Shown here: piece after piece, positions 1-11,700 of the stretch | How positions within the stretch are numbered: the stretch's first letter is position 1 | Layout of the letters: each line of letters opens with the position of its first letter | Source of the DNA: Climacteris rufus | Taxonomy: Eukaryota > Chordata > Aves > Passeriformes > Climacteridae | Length of the DNA stretch: 64,000 bases | Assembly (NCBI GenBank): GCA_013398175.1 | Contig: VZRZ01003071.1 | Coordinates: forward strand, 798,808-862,807 | Direction of reading: 5' to 3' | The notes under the pieces: model-generated | Seen by the model: only the letters and a program-made list of their open reading frames with translations | Database searches by the model: none | Told to the model about the DNA's origin: nothing | Position numbers and translations under genes: made by a program

Positions 1-2717
1 GGCAAAGTTGCTGCCATGAACACATGAAAGGCATTAATTTTCCAAAGGATCATCCATAGTAAACACTAATTGAGGTTTTTGTCTAATAGCTCTTATGATT
101 TGGGGTATCTGAATGACATGTTCAGGTTATACTGTTGGTTCAAAATATTAACTTTGTTGGCAGACTGACCTGTAAGCTCTCTTGCGTCTACATCTGTAGA
201 GGAACAGGTATGAGGACTGTACCTACTCAGGAATGAGATATGCCACAATTTAGCCTCCTTTTTTTTTTTTTTTTCTTGAACTGTTGCCTCAGTATGAAAC
301 CAGGGAAAACAGACATATTTGCTGTAACAACCTGCTCATTGCTTTCTGAGGTCAGTCTCTTCTAGCAGGTACTTTCTAGATGAGAAAGAGCCATGCTGTA
401 CCTTACAGAGCTGGATACCACAGCTGGAATGAAAGAAATGGGTGAGATCAATCAATTTAAAACATAGTTTGGAAAATTGCTTGGAAATAAGTGTTACTCC
501 AAAAGTGTATTTGAAACTCTTTCAGTGAGTGATGTCATAATAGTAGTGGTGTGGGGATGTTCGGGGCTGCCCTGATAGTTCTCAGAAGAACCTAGTTCTG
601 AGAACAGCTAGCCAAAAGATACTGTCCCTCCACTCCTGGTCCCCAGGAGTGACTTTTTTCTTTCCCTATGCCCTTATACATGAAAATATATTTCCCCCAA
701 ACATTTCTGGGAAGTACTTCCTCAAGGTGTTCAAACCATTCTTCAAGCCAGTCTTTAAAGAGTTGATATTGCTATTTACACCAGATTGATTACTATGCCC
801 TGGGATCTTGTTGGTAACTGTCAGGATGATCTTGTCTTTTCTGGTGATTGTAACCACTTCCATTAAACACAGCTCTTAACCCCCTCTGATGCTGCCTGCC
901 CCAAGAATTCATCGTCCTATTTGCAATTCCATAACTAAGTTGTCAAATGCCAGCACGATCTTCTGGATAATCTGCTTAGGATGCAAAATCTCATCTTGGC
1001 CCCTTTCCTTTTGTCTAGGATTGGGGCCCTGCAGCTACAGCAGGATAGGGGGTGGGCAACCACAGAGTAAACAGTGCCAAACAATGAGTTTGATTAATGG
1101 CTTGTACGATAAATGGCTTGGACATACTTGGGAAGCAAACCTGGCTGTTCCAGTCAGTGTGTCTCTGGAGAAAGAGCCCCTAGAAATTCAGTTTTCATTT
1201 AATAGATTCTGATTATTTTGTTTTTCTTTTGTATCTTTCCAGATTCACTGCCTACTCTGTAATGCTCTTCATTATAGATTTAAATTCTGAATCTGTGTAT
1301 TTGGAAGGAAAACAAACTGGGAAAAATGTTTCCAAAAGCCAAGAAAAGATGAAAAGCAAGCATTTCTTTAGATTCATCTATCCCAGCTCCAAATCTCTGA
1401 ATCAGACTGAATAACTGAAAGGATTTTATGTCTGAGAAGACAGTTTTGTGGATAGCTGCACAGCAAGGGGTAACTTCTCATTAGGCATTGGGATTTAGAT
1501 CTGGAAAATGCTGTCTCATCCCTTGCCCGCTGCTGATGTGCGCTCATGCGTGTGCAGCTGCTCTGGGGGAAGCGAGCATGGGGAGAAGAGTGTCGTCTGC
1601 AGGGCTGGGGAGCAATTCCTTTCACTGGTCTGTCCATCAGAGGGAAAAGATGAATTCTTGTTGCCTATAGTTTTAATGGTTTGCTCAGAAGCTATCAGTG
1701 GTATTTGACAGCAGAGATCAGTCACAGGAGATTGCTGTAGTGGCAGCGCTGCATGTGGCTCATCCCTGTGTGTGTGCCTGAAAAATGGCTCATCCCTGGG
1801 TTATTCATTCCCTGGCTAAGGAAATTAGCTCATTACCTATGCAAACGTACATGCAGGGATTCAAGTCCTAAACTGTTTGCCAAGAGGATGTCAGACAACT
1901 GCTTGTTTTCGTTAGGGCATGAAAATGAATGATCTGCAACTGTTCTCCTTTCTGCATTTTGAACTTTTCATAAATGGAGAGAGAGAGGAAGGATTTCTGT
2001 TTATGTACAGCAAGTTCAATCCTGTTAATGTTAATATTATTCTGCATACAAAAACTTCCTGGACAAAGGATATTTACCAGCCACAAATGCAGTCTGTCTT
2101 TCCTTTCCTTACCCGTCTTTCAAACAACATCATGCACCATTTAAATACTTCAATAGAGTATGACCAAATCACATTCCTTTCATCCAGAAAAGTGACTTTG
2201 TCAGCTGTTAGTCTCCAGCATATGTTCATTGCTAAAGGACAAGGTTAAGGTTTTGTGGGCGGAGTAGCTTGCAACTGGGAAAATTCAAGAAGGAAGAGAC
2301 CCAAATTAAGTAAAATCCTGGTTTAATCTGTTTCAGACACAAAGAAAAAGACTATAGAGGACAGAGAATCTTCATTTCTGCTTTGCATTCTTTTTATGTC
2401 TCTTGTATCTGCACTTTGGGAACAGGCAGACTTGAATTAGAGTTCTCTTGCCCATATTCCAGAATTTCTGGCAGGTGTTGCACAGACCTGCTTCCAGGTA
2501 TTAGCCCCAACACTCAGAGAGAGGTGTAGGGACATGAGAGGGGGGGGGAACTGCTCCTTTTGGGGAAAATTTCAAGAAAACTATGCTGTTATGCAGCAAG
2601 AGGCTCAATGGCCAAGCCAGAACAGCAAGTGGATGGTTTGTCATTACACAAGTCAAGACAAGGCTTTCTTTCAGTATTATGCAGATCAGCCAAATGTTTT
2701 TGAGATATGAATTTGTT

Positions 2718-2782
2718 TACAGTGATATGAATTGTACTCAATAGAAAAATAGAATACAGTGATATGAATTATACTCAAATAG
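2718..2782. repeat. Imperfect direct repeat, 27 bp x2
   Basis: A unit beginning tacagtgatatgaatt occurs at 2718-2744 and again at 2755-2782 with a G/A difference and one extra A. The copies are separated by 10 bases. It looks like a small local duplication with no function that I can see. Confidence 0.7.
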
Positions 2783-5290
2783 GAGCTTAATGTGTAGCTT
2801 TACTGGCTTCTCCCACTGTTACAAGGCAGAAAACAGAGAGAAAGAGGTTGCTACCAGGTGATATAGGAACTTGGGATCTCTGAATTGCCTGCTGGAGGCC
2901 CTTCTCTTTAGCTGCTGATTATCTTACCTGATACAAGGGGAAAACTTACCAGGCACAAAGTTAAGTCCCTAGAAAAATCTTGAAGCCAAGGTTGCTTATG
3001 TTAACTGTTGTTCATTTAATCAGAGGCAGGACTGGCAACAAACTGGACCAAATCCTCTGCTTTGGGTAGCAGTAGGGTACTGCAGTCACCTGGAGGTGGC
3101 AAACTCTGAGGAGCTGTTATGGATGCTTGCCCTGTATAGATCGCCTGCGATGTTGTCTTGAGTCCAGAGCTTTCCTAAAAAGGTTTCAAGGTAAAACAAT
3201 GCCTGTGCAAACTTCCTGCTGCCTTGGGAGGGATCCAACAGCGTTTAAATGTGTCTTGTGAGCTCTTTCTCAAGGTCATTGGGAGAGGAGCAGGCAGGAA
3301 AGGAGTATCCCACTTGATACTCGGCTAATTCAGTCTGGGGATGATTCATGTTTCATATCCCAGCATGGCTTGATATTTCATGTATTTGTTACCTTTTATA
3401 GCAATGCAAAGTATGTGGTATTGAATTGTACAAATCACAATGACAGAACAATGGCTGAACCAAATCAAAATACACCTCTCACTCAGCCTTATCAGCCTTG
3501 GCGTTCTCCTGAAAACACCAGTAAAACCCATAACCCTGGGAAGATCTGTGCTCTGCTTTAATGGTCTTTGAAAGCCTGGTGAAAAAGTAAATGGGCCATG
3601 TAACAATTTCCAAGGTTGGTAAATTCATTATTTTTACCAAACACAGTTCAAGCAAGACTCCTGCCCAGCGCCTCATGAAATCAATGGCAGTTTTGTGACT
3701 GGCTCCATGAGCAGGAAGGGTAATTCACTGGTGGTATGGCACAGCAAGGCACAGATATCTTCAATTTAAGAGCACCTTGGGAGAGGAATGAGCACCACCC
3801 ATGGCATCAGCCACCTAAGGGGAATTTTGACAGATGGTATGAAAAATCTTTTTCACTTCTTCCTGCAACAATCTGGAACAATGCGAGCTCCTGTAATAAT
3901 TGGTATGCTGTGCTGGCCTTCCTCTGAATCTTGCACATTTTTTAATTAACAATTGATAAATTCATTAGCCTGGCAGAGATTTGACTCCTTTATGTTCAAA
4001 TGGAAACTTCATCGTTTATAAGTAAGGAGACTTATTTGTGAGAAAAAGATTAAGAACTCTGTATGTTATTTCCCAGATGAACAGTTTTTCAATAATTTCA
4101 GTGTGGGGTAAAAAAAATCACTTCCCAAAACTGAAGAACTATTCTTAGTTCCACAGTCAGAACTATGTTTGTGAACATGTCTGCATGTATGTACAGATAC
4201 AACATTTTTTGTTCAGACTTTTTTCTTTTTTGTGTCATCATTCCCCATCTGACACTTTCAGGCCGATAACTTGTGACAGAAGTGGCTTACAGACCACTGC
4301 ATTTCCAGATGTTGTGGCGTGCTACCCTCCCATAAAGCAACTCAGCCTCTGAATTTCATATTCTGTTTGCCTGGTGAGGAAAATCAGCCAAAGCAGGACA
4401 GGGTTTGGGCTCAGAAGCTGATGCAACGTGGAGTCCATAGTTTCACATATGGCACTATTAAAATAAATAAACTATAAAACACCTTGCTGCACCAGCAGTT
4501 GCTTTCACAGCTGGCACTGAACTTCAGTGTGCTGATGGGGCCATAGCTGCTTTGGGCCACTCAGGATCTACTTCAGAAAACACTTTAACTTGAGTTTAAC
4601 TGCAAGCAAATTGGGACATCCAACTGTGATTAATGATCATGTTTTGGTGTTTTTTCCTAGCCAGGCCTTGAGGCTGGATGGATCCTCTCTGCAAACTGAG
4701 ATTTGCCCAGTCAGTTCCCTGCTGGCTGTTCTCTCCCCGCTGTGCTCTGCAGCGCTGGCTCTGACGTGAGCGATGGTGTTTGGTGTGAGATGTTGTCTCC
4801 CTCTGCGGCGGCAGAGCGGGGCACTGTCTACAGCAACTCAGAGAAACAAATAGGAAACAGGATTTCCCCCAACAGGCATCTGATATTTCAGAAATGAACT
4901 GTTGTAATGGGATGCACAGCTGAGCAAACCCCACAATTTATACTGAATGACTTCAGACTTGACAAACATAGCATGTGGGACCTCTAGCTCCTGTCACCTG
5001 AGCACCAAGCTGTAGCTGGTTCCCTTTTTCTCTCAGTATTTACTAGAAATAATGTTCTCGTTACCAATTTGTGCAGGGTGAGTTCTGGTAACTGCCAGAC
5101 CAAGAAACCTTGACCCTGTTTGTTTGCTACAAACACTGCCAGCATTACGTGCTCTCCACCCTCTGGGGCCCAGGAGAGCTGGTGTTTGGCTCCTGCTGCA
5201 ACCTCAGGAAAATGCCCTTCCAGGAACTCAGCTCTTCAGATAAAGTCTCTCTCTTCACTGAGACCATCCCTGAGTGAGAGCGTTGCAGCA

Positions 5291-5300
5291 TATTTTAAAA
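5291..5300 (+). promoter_or_regulatory. Weak TATA-like element upstream of SNCG
   Basis: The sequence tattttaaaa lies about 360 bases before the SNCG start codon and is the only TATA-like run in the last 400 bases. If used, it would imply an unspliced leader of over 300 bases, so a TATA-less start nearer the ATG is at least as likely. Confidence 0.2.
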
Positions 5301-5662
5301 GCTCTATCTGTCTGGAAATTCTCCAGACAGCCCCTTACCTACTGCTGTCATCGTCCTCCTCTCTCCCCTCCCTTCCTAAAGCTTCCCAAGCAGATCTGTA
5401 TCATTAATATTTCAGTATCAGCTGCACATGGGCATTGGCTACACTGCAGCACACTTCATCAATAAGAGCCAGGGAGGGCTGTGAGCTTTGCCACACTGCC
5501 TTCATCCAGCACGGGAGGAAGAGCAAAGGCAGAGCCTGCCAGAGAAACCGAGTATCTGCCGAGGGTACAGCTGCATCTCGCAGTCCCAGCCTGGAGGTGC
5601 TTTTTGCTGCTTTTGCTCCCTCATTCAGATCATCCCAGATAATACCCTAACAAGCAACAAGA

Positions 5663-5783
5663 ATGGATGTCTTTAAGAAAGGTTTCTCCATTGCTAAAGA
5701 AGGTGTGGTGGCTGCTGCAGAAAAGACCAAGCAGGGAGTCACGGAGGCTGCAGAGAAGACTAAAGAAGGGGTAATGTATGTAG
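5663..5783 (+). CDS. SNCG: SNCG coding exon 1 (residues 1-41)
   Basis: 121 nt. The ATG context is aagaATGG. It encodes MDVFKKGFSIAKEGVVAAAE and then two more 11-mers with TKQGV and TKEGV. It ends after the first base of codon 41 (Gly) before the donor gtaaga. The split codon is the last residue of the unit at 31-41. Confidence 0.97.
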
Positions 5784-8700
5784 GTAAGAGAGAACTCGTT
5801 TCAATCTACATCTGGTTATGAACAGCTGCATAGATTGTCTCTGAGAAAGTCTGGGGAAATGATACTGTGGCTGAAGCTTGGGAGTGATATAGCAGGATAG
5901 CCTGGATAGGATCCTCAGCTCTACAGTTGCTGTGTAAACCTGGGGTGCCACAGGCTCCCCGTGCCTCAGTTTCCCCAACTCTAAATTAGACACAGAAACC
6001 TCTACTTTAGGGGAGGCAGAACGATGTGAAGGAACAGATGCTCAGGTGTAAGGTTTGTTTGACTATTCACTGATTGTTTGCAGGGTGGGTCAGACACTCT
6101 CCAGGCATCTGAGCACTGCTGGTCTCTGCCTCACCTCCACACTGGCAGAGACTCACCGAGAAGGTCCCTGAGAAGAGCCAACAGTGTTAGTAAGAGGGGA
6201 TTGCAGGATGCATCTGCTTCCCCACAAACAAACAGTTTTGTCCTGAAATCTTTCTCCTGTTCATCGACCTATTTCTTTGCCCATGCACACATCAATCATG
6301 CTTTACACGAGACGCCCAATTCCTTTTGCCCAAAGAATAGGATCTGGAAAACAGCATGCCTGATGTCCTGCCTAGAGACCTCTTTCACAGTTAATGGGCT
6401 GATTCAGAAACTTCCCCTTTCAAGGTCACCCTCCAAACCCACTATCTCCACTTATCTAGCACATGCAATTATATGGCTGGATGGTCAGATATTCCAGATA
6501 ATACAAACTCTAAAGAGTCTTAGGTTCCCAAGACTGATTACCTCACTGCTGATTACTGAATTTCATACAGTTTTTTTTTTTTTTTGCTGGATGTGGGAGT
6601 GTTTCTTTTTTAGAAAAGTTTACATGCAGGCTCTTCCTGCTATCACAGCTGTACTTAGCTACTATATTTAAAACAGCTCTACTGGCAATAGCTACAGATA
6701 CATATTTGTACATTACAAATGAAATACAAAAATTGTATGTAGCGTGTCTTCATCCTGAATTTTTAAATACTTACGTATTGACAAGCTGGAAATTAATGGA
6801 TGTAACAGTCCACATTTCAATTTGAAGCTGACTCAGAAGAAAAAAGGTAAGCAGCATCCCTGTAAACAACTAAACTAACTACAGTAAGTGAAACAGCACT
6901 TTGTAAAATATCACATGTGGGTGTCACATTATGGCATCACTACTGCTCCACCTGCTTCCGCATTTGACTTGTGTTGGGGTTATTCAGAATTTTTATACAT
7001 AATTCCTCACATCTCTGCTCAGTCATGTTGTACACCTCCATACTGTGACCTGGTTTTCATTATTGCACAGCCAAGAAGTCTCTTTATGAGATTCTAACCT
7101 TTTCAATGAAGTATTCTAGAAGCCTAAAACTAAAAAGCCTTAAAACCTTAACCTCTGAATGAGGATCAAATAAGGATCAAGGTGAAGGTTAAGTGTTTTC
7201 TCCTTTTATTGGTTTGGCTTGTTGGTGTACTGCTGGTTCCTGCCCTGTCGTGCACTGGACAGTGCTTTTGCCTTGGCCTGATTCAGTTCCTCTTGTACAC
7301 TGGGGGAAGCTCAGCCCTTTGGGGAAAATTCAGTCTTTCACAGGCAGGAAAAATAAAGACCAGATGCTGATTAGCTTAGAGAATAGGTTTTTTTTTTTTA
7401 ATAGCCAGAGAAGGTGGAGGTGTGGTATATTAGTTAAAACTTGAATGATGGGCATGTTGTTCATGCTGCCTTTTATCACTCTGTGCCACATAAAGAGTAA
7501 ATCAGAGGCCTGAACTGTTCCTTCCCTACACCTTCCTTTGGCAGAACCCTATCCCAGAAGCTTCATCTAAAGCATTAGGTGACAAAACTTGAATTTTTGG
7601 ATGCTAGGGGAGAATAACACTGGATTGAAACATCGGGGTCTTTTCAGAACATCAGGAAAGGGAACAAAATCCCCAGGGCCTAGGACAGATGAAGTGGATC
7701 CCTGACTTTTATTCAGGTTTGTGTTAACTCATTGCTGACTCTCCAAGGAGGATTCCAAATGTCTGGGCACAGTCACCACATCTGGTGCATCACTGCTGCC
7801 CAGGAGAAAATAGTGCTCACTCAGAGGCATCTGTCTGGAGTGGCCAGTGTCAGTGGGGCGCTGTGGCCACCTCATCCCTCCCCTCTGAGCCACGCAGGTT
7901 CAGCTCCCCCAGCCCGTGCCCGAGCAGGAGCTGCCTCCCCGTGCTGACCCTGCACTGCACCTCACAGCTGGGCTGGTTCGAGGCGCTGCCGTCCCGGGGG
8001 AATCACGGCCACAGGGGCTCCTGCCCTGCTCTGGGCCTTGCCGAGTGGGTGGGGTGGAGAAGAGGGTGCACAAAAGGAGAGGGAGAAATGCTGTAGCATG
8101 GGTCGTCTTTGCACTTGGTGAAATCACAGTGTGCTCTCCAAATTCTAACAGCCTCTGAGTGATCCCTGCAGTTGGTTCAATGGGTTGTCTTTTTTTATTT
8201 GGTTTAAATAGGGGCACAAGTGTTGCTGAAGTTAATTAATGAATGTAATGCAAAGTTGCATTAAAGTAATGGGTATAAAGCCATTGGTACTGCTTAAGGC
8301 TATAGTTAAGGAAGTCTCAATAAATAATACACTGCTAGTTTTCCAGGGTGACTTTCGACCATGTGTGTCACAGAAAGCCCCAACACACCAAACTGTGTTC
8401 AAACTAAGTGACTCCTGCAGGACTTAACGCGCATCACGATATCACGATATCCCTCTCTACTCCAGACCTCTTCCCGACGCACACAGCGCTCCGTCACTTC
8501 GGTCCCACCCTTGCGGTCCCGCAGCACTGACAGACGACTCACAGCACTCAGAAGAGGCAGGATGCATGAACTTTTAATTCTGTGTACAGATGCTGCAGGC
8601 AAGGACTAATGAGTGAAATGAGATTGAGCATCAGGTGATTGCTTTCCGATTCAACAGATGCGGGTTGCTGGCAGCAGCGAGCGCCGGAAGGTCGGGTTTC

Positions 8701-11700
8701 GTGCGGCGGGTAATGGATGGGAGCCTGAGTCATGGGGTGTGGCTGGGCTGGCAAGATGAGTCCAGCTCTCCCCAGGCTGCAGCGGTGAGCTCAATGACAC
8801 TGCTGCCGTCACGAAATCGATTTGGATGTTTTTCTTCTATCTGCACCCCTCCTTTCTGGAGTTAATTTCCGTCAGCAAATATAGCACCTACCCACTCCCC
8901 TCCCCCTGTAAAAGAATCGAGCCCGGGTAGTCACCCTAAAAGTCTGGTAGAAAAGCACACAAAAGTACACTCTTGTCTCACTAAGCTGTTTGCTGCAAAA
9001 CTGAAAGGCGTGAAAGGCTGGTATGGCAAATCATGTACTTTGCTTACCTATCAAGTGCCCTTTGACCAAAAACCAGCAAAGGGCTAGGCTTGAGCATCTG
9101 TGTCTGATATGAGACAGTCTTGTATGTCAAATCAATATTGTGGCAGTGTTTTATTAGAATGGCACAGGGAGGGAAACAAGCAGGATGGTGTCTGAATTGA
9201 ACTGTGTGTGCTTGGCCCATTCAGGAGCTCACACTCGTGGCTTGGGATTGCACCTGCTCTGCTCAGGGCTGTGCTTCTGCACACATTTGTGTATCATGGA
9301 CACCATTATTAAATCCAGTTCACAGCAGTGCAGGTGTATCATGTGCATCACTAGGAACAAGTAAAAGGTACAAAGATTCCATCTCTTCAGTTCTGACATG
9401 GTTCAGGAGGGTGGAGTGAAATGTTGAGGGCATATTGTAGTGGAATAGTTTTGTTCTGCCCCGGGCAACCATTACAACCACCAAAATAAATCAACAATTG
9501 AGAATTACATTCAATGATGCATAACCTGTATCAGGCAGAATAGAGCTGGGCTGGACCTGTTGTTATCAGGGCACTGCACCTGTTTTGCTTTTCAGCTCAT
9601 GAGAATGAGCTGTGGTTTGTAGCTGGTTTCTCCCACCACACCCATGGATGCTCCACTACTATGGAGTCAAAGATCTGCCTGGTTCTCTGTTTTTATCATG
9701 CGACAGTTGGCCATAGAAATCCTGTTGTTTAGTCAGTATGGAAAACCTGAAGAGGACCTGTATAGGTGCAGATGATTTACAATACACAGTAAAGTGGGCC
9801 CAGTGGAATATTTTGGCATGTGTTTATTTAACTTCCAACAGAGATAAATTTGATCCTTTTTTTTTTAATGTGTAAAGCACCAAGTTACCATGGGGGCTGC
9901 AAATCTACCATGTGATTTAACTTATCTGCAGCAGTATACAACTAGAAGGGATATATAGCTAGTCATTTCAAGCATGGAGGAAAATCACAGGGATTAATTA
10001 TTCCTTAGGGCTATTTGTGTTGCAAACTGAATGCCTTCACATCCTGATAGATTTTCTGCATTGAGAACAGTGAGATAAATTACAATGTACGCATACATAT
10101 GGTGTACTTTCATAATTTGAGATAAAACCATCTGCTTTCTGTGTATTGCTGTGAGCAGTCACTTACAGCCTAGGCTGAGGCACTGAAGTGGAAGCCTAGT
10201 AAGTAGGTATGTAATAGGTGGGTGGGTGATCTGTAAATTCAGTCTCAAGTTTCTCCAGAATCCTTAATAGCGGTATAGAATGAGATTTTAAATGACCACT
10301 GCAGCCAAGTATCCTGCTGAAAGGCAGGGGAAAGTCACAGATGTGACACTTTGTCTTGCAAGACCAAATTGGGTGAGATTTTACCAGGTGACTTAATGTA
10401 CAGTTATTTTTACAATTAGCATAATGTTGATTTACCACCACTCAACTGTTCATTTTGGAAATATTCCAGGGACAATTTTTCATGCTTCAGCCTGGTATAA
10501 TCAAGATTTTTCAGGTCTAAGCATCTCCAGAGAATTTGCTGTTGAAGCTCTCCAACTCTCAACACAAAGGTATTCATTTGCTTTATTGGGGAGGGAAGCT
10601 GGTCTCTTTTCTATCTACAAATGGCTTATATCTGAGCAGGAGTTACCAGCAGCACCACTGTTCCTCACTGCCCTTCCTAGGAACAGGAAGCCATCTGTGT
10701 CCAGAAACCAGAGGATTCCTTGCCAGGCAGCGCTGATGGATTGTGTTTCCTTTCACAGGCACCAAAACCAAGGAGGGCGTAGTGCAGAGTGTGACCTCAG
10801 GTAAGAGCACAGCCCTGGGAGGGATGTGGAAATCGTGGTGATTTGCTAGAGCTCTTGGGAAGGCCATCACCCCTGTGGAGTGGGAGGTCTCTGTGGGACA
10901 CCTGCCCTGCCTGACCTGGCAGCTGCTGACTGGAGGGTGCTTGCCAGGAGCAATAGTTCAGGGTCTGGCATTTGCAGTGGACACGGATGGGAGAAAATAT
11001 TTAATCAGTAGAGTAGGTCAAAAAAATTTAACCAAGGTTACTTGGCAGACTGGGATGATTCACAGCAATTTAGACATTTCATAATGTCAAGAGCACTGCC
11101 CAGCACACAGAGAGGATTTACTTGCATCAGACCCTGTCTGGGCAAAACTGTGGTCTTTGGGACACTCCTGTCAGGCAGTTGCAGAGTCAGGGACCCAAGG
11201 GTTGCTTCCAGGGTATCTCAAACTTCAAGGCAGAGCAGCCATACGGACTGTCCTGAAGGAAAACGAATGGATCCTTTCCCTGGAGAATTTCATAACTATT
11301 GCTTTTTTCTGCCAAGGGGTATTAAATCAAACAGGAGGTGCCCAGGAAGAGGTAATGCACAGTCTGCATTGCAAAATACCTTATTTACCCTATTGTCTCT
11401 TAGTGTCTGACAGTGAATTTTTCATTCTCCAGTTACCCACAAAGACTGACAGGGAGCAGTGCTGCTCTCTGAGCAGCATTTTGAGTCAGACAAAAATCCT
11501 CACGTACAGGATCTAAATTCAGACATGATCTCATCTAAAAAATCCAAGCAAGGACTGCACCAGGGCTAATTTCTTCTTTTACATCAATGCAATCATTTTA
11601 TTGTCCCAGGGAATTTGGCAGCCTTCTGGCAGTGTCTAGCTTGCTGACTTTCTGCTTTTGTTGAAACTCCAGTTGCTGAGAAGACCAAAGAGCAGGCCAA

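Larger units (their letters stand above)
1..5662. other. Region upstream of SNCG, no gene recognised
   Basis: No exon of a known gene could be read on either strand. In human, MMRN2 lies head to head with SNCG, so its first exon would be expected here on the minus strand, but no signal peptide or EMI-domain exon was recognised. The stretch holds a T run near 260-274, an imperfect direct repeat at 2718-2782 and ordinary AT-leaning sequence. The open frames present are short and have neither family motifs nor matching splice sites. The SNCG promoter must lie at the right end of this stretch. Confidence 0.6.

Noticed and set aside
666..863. 65-codon minus-strand frame with a second frame rich in Trp/Glu alongside
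   Set aside because: I considered a remnant of a retroviral gene or other repeat, but no diagnostic motif, LTR or target-site duplication is visible nearby.
5041..5240. Open minus-strand frame of about 80 codons just upstream of SNCG, considered as MMRN2 exon 1
   Set aside because: No signal peptide at a start codon, no EMI-domain cysteine pattern and no convincing donor; the length is compatible with chance.
6078..6671. 197-codon plus-strand open frame in SNCG intron 1
   Set aside because: No domain, no repeat and no codon pattern of a gene; it crosses a poly(T) run and lies inside the intron of a well-defined gene.
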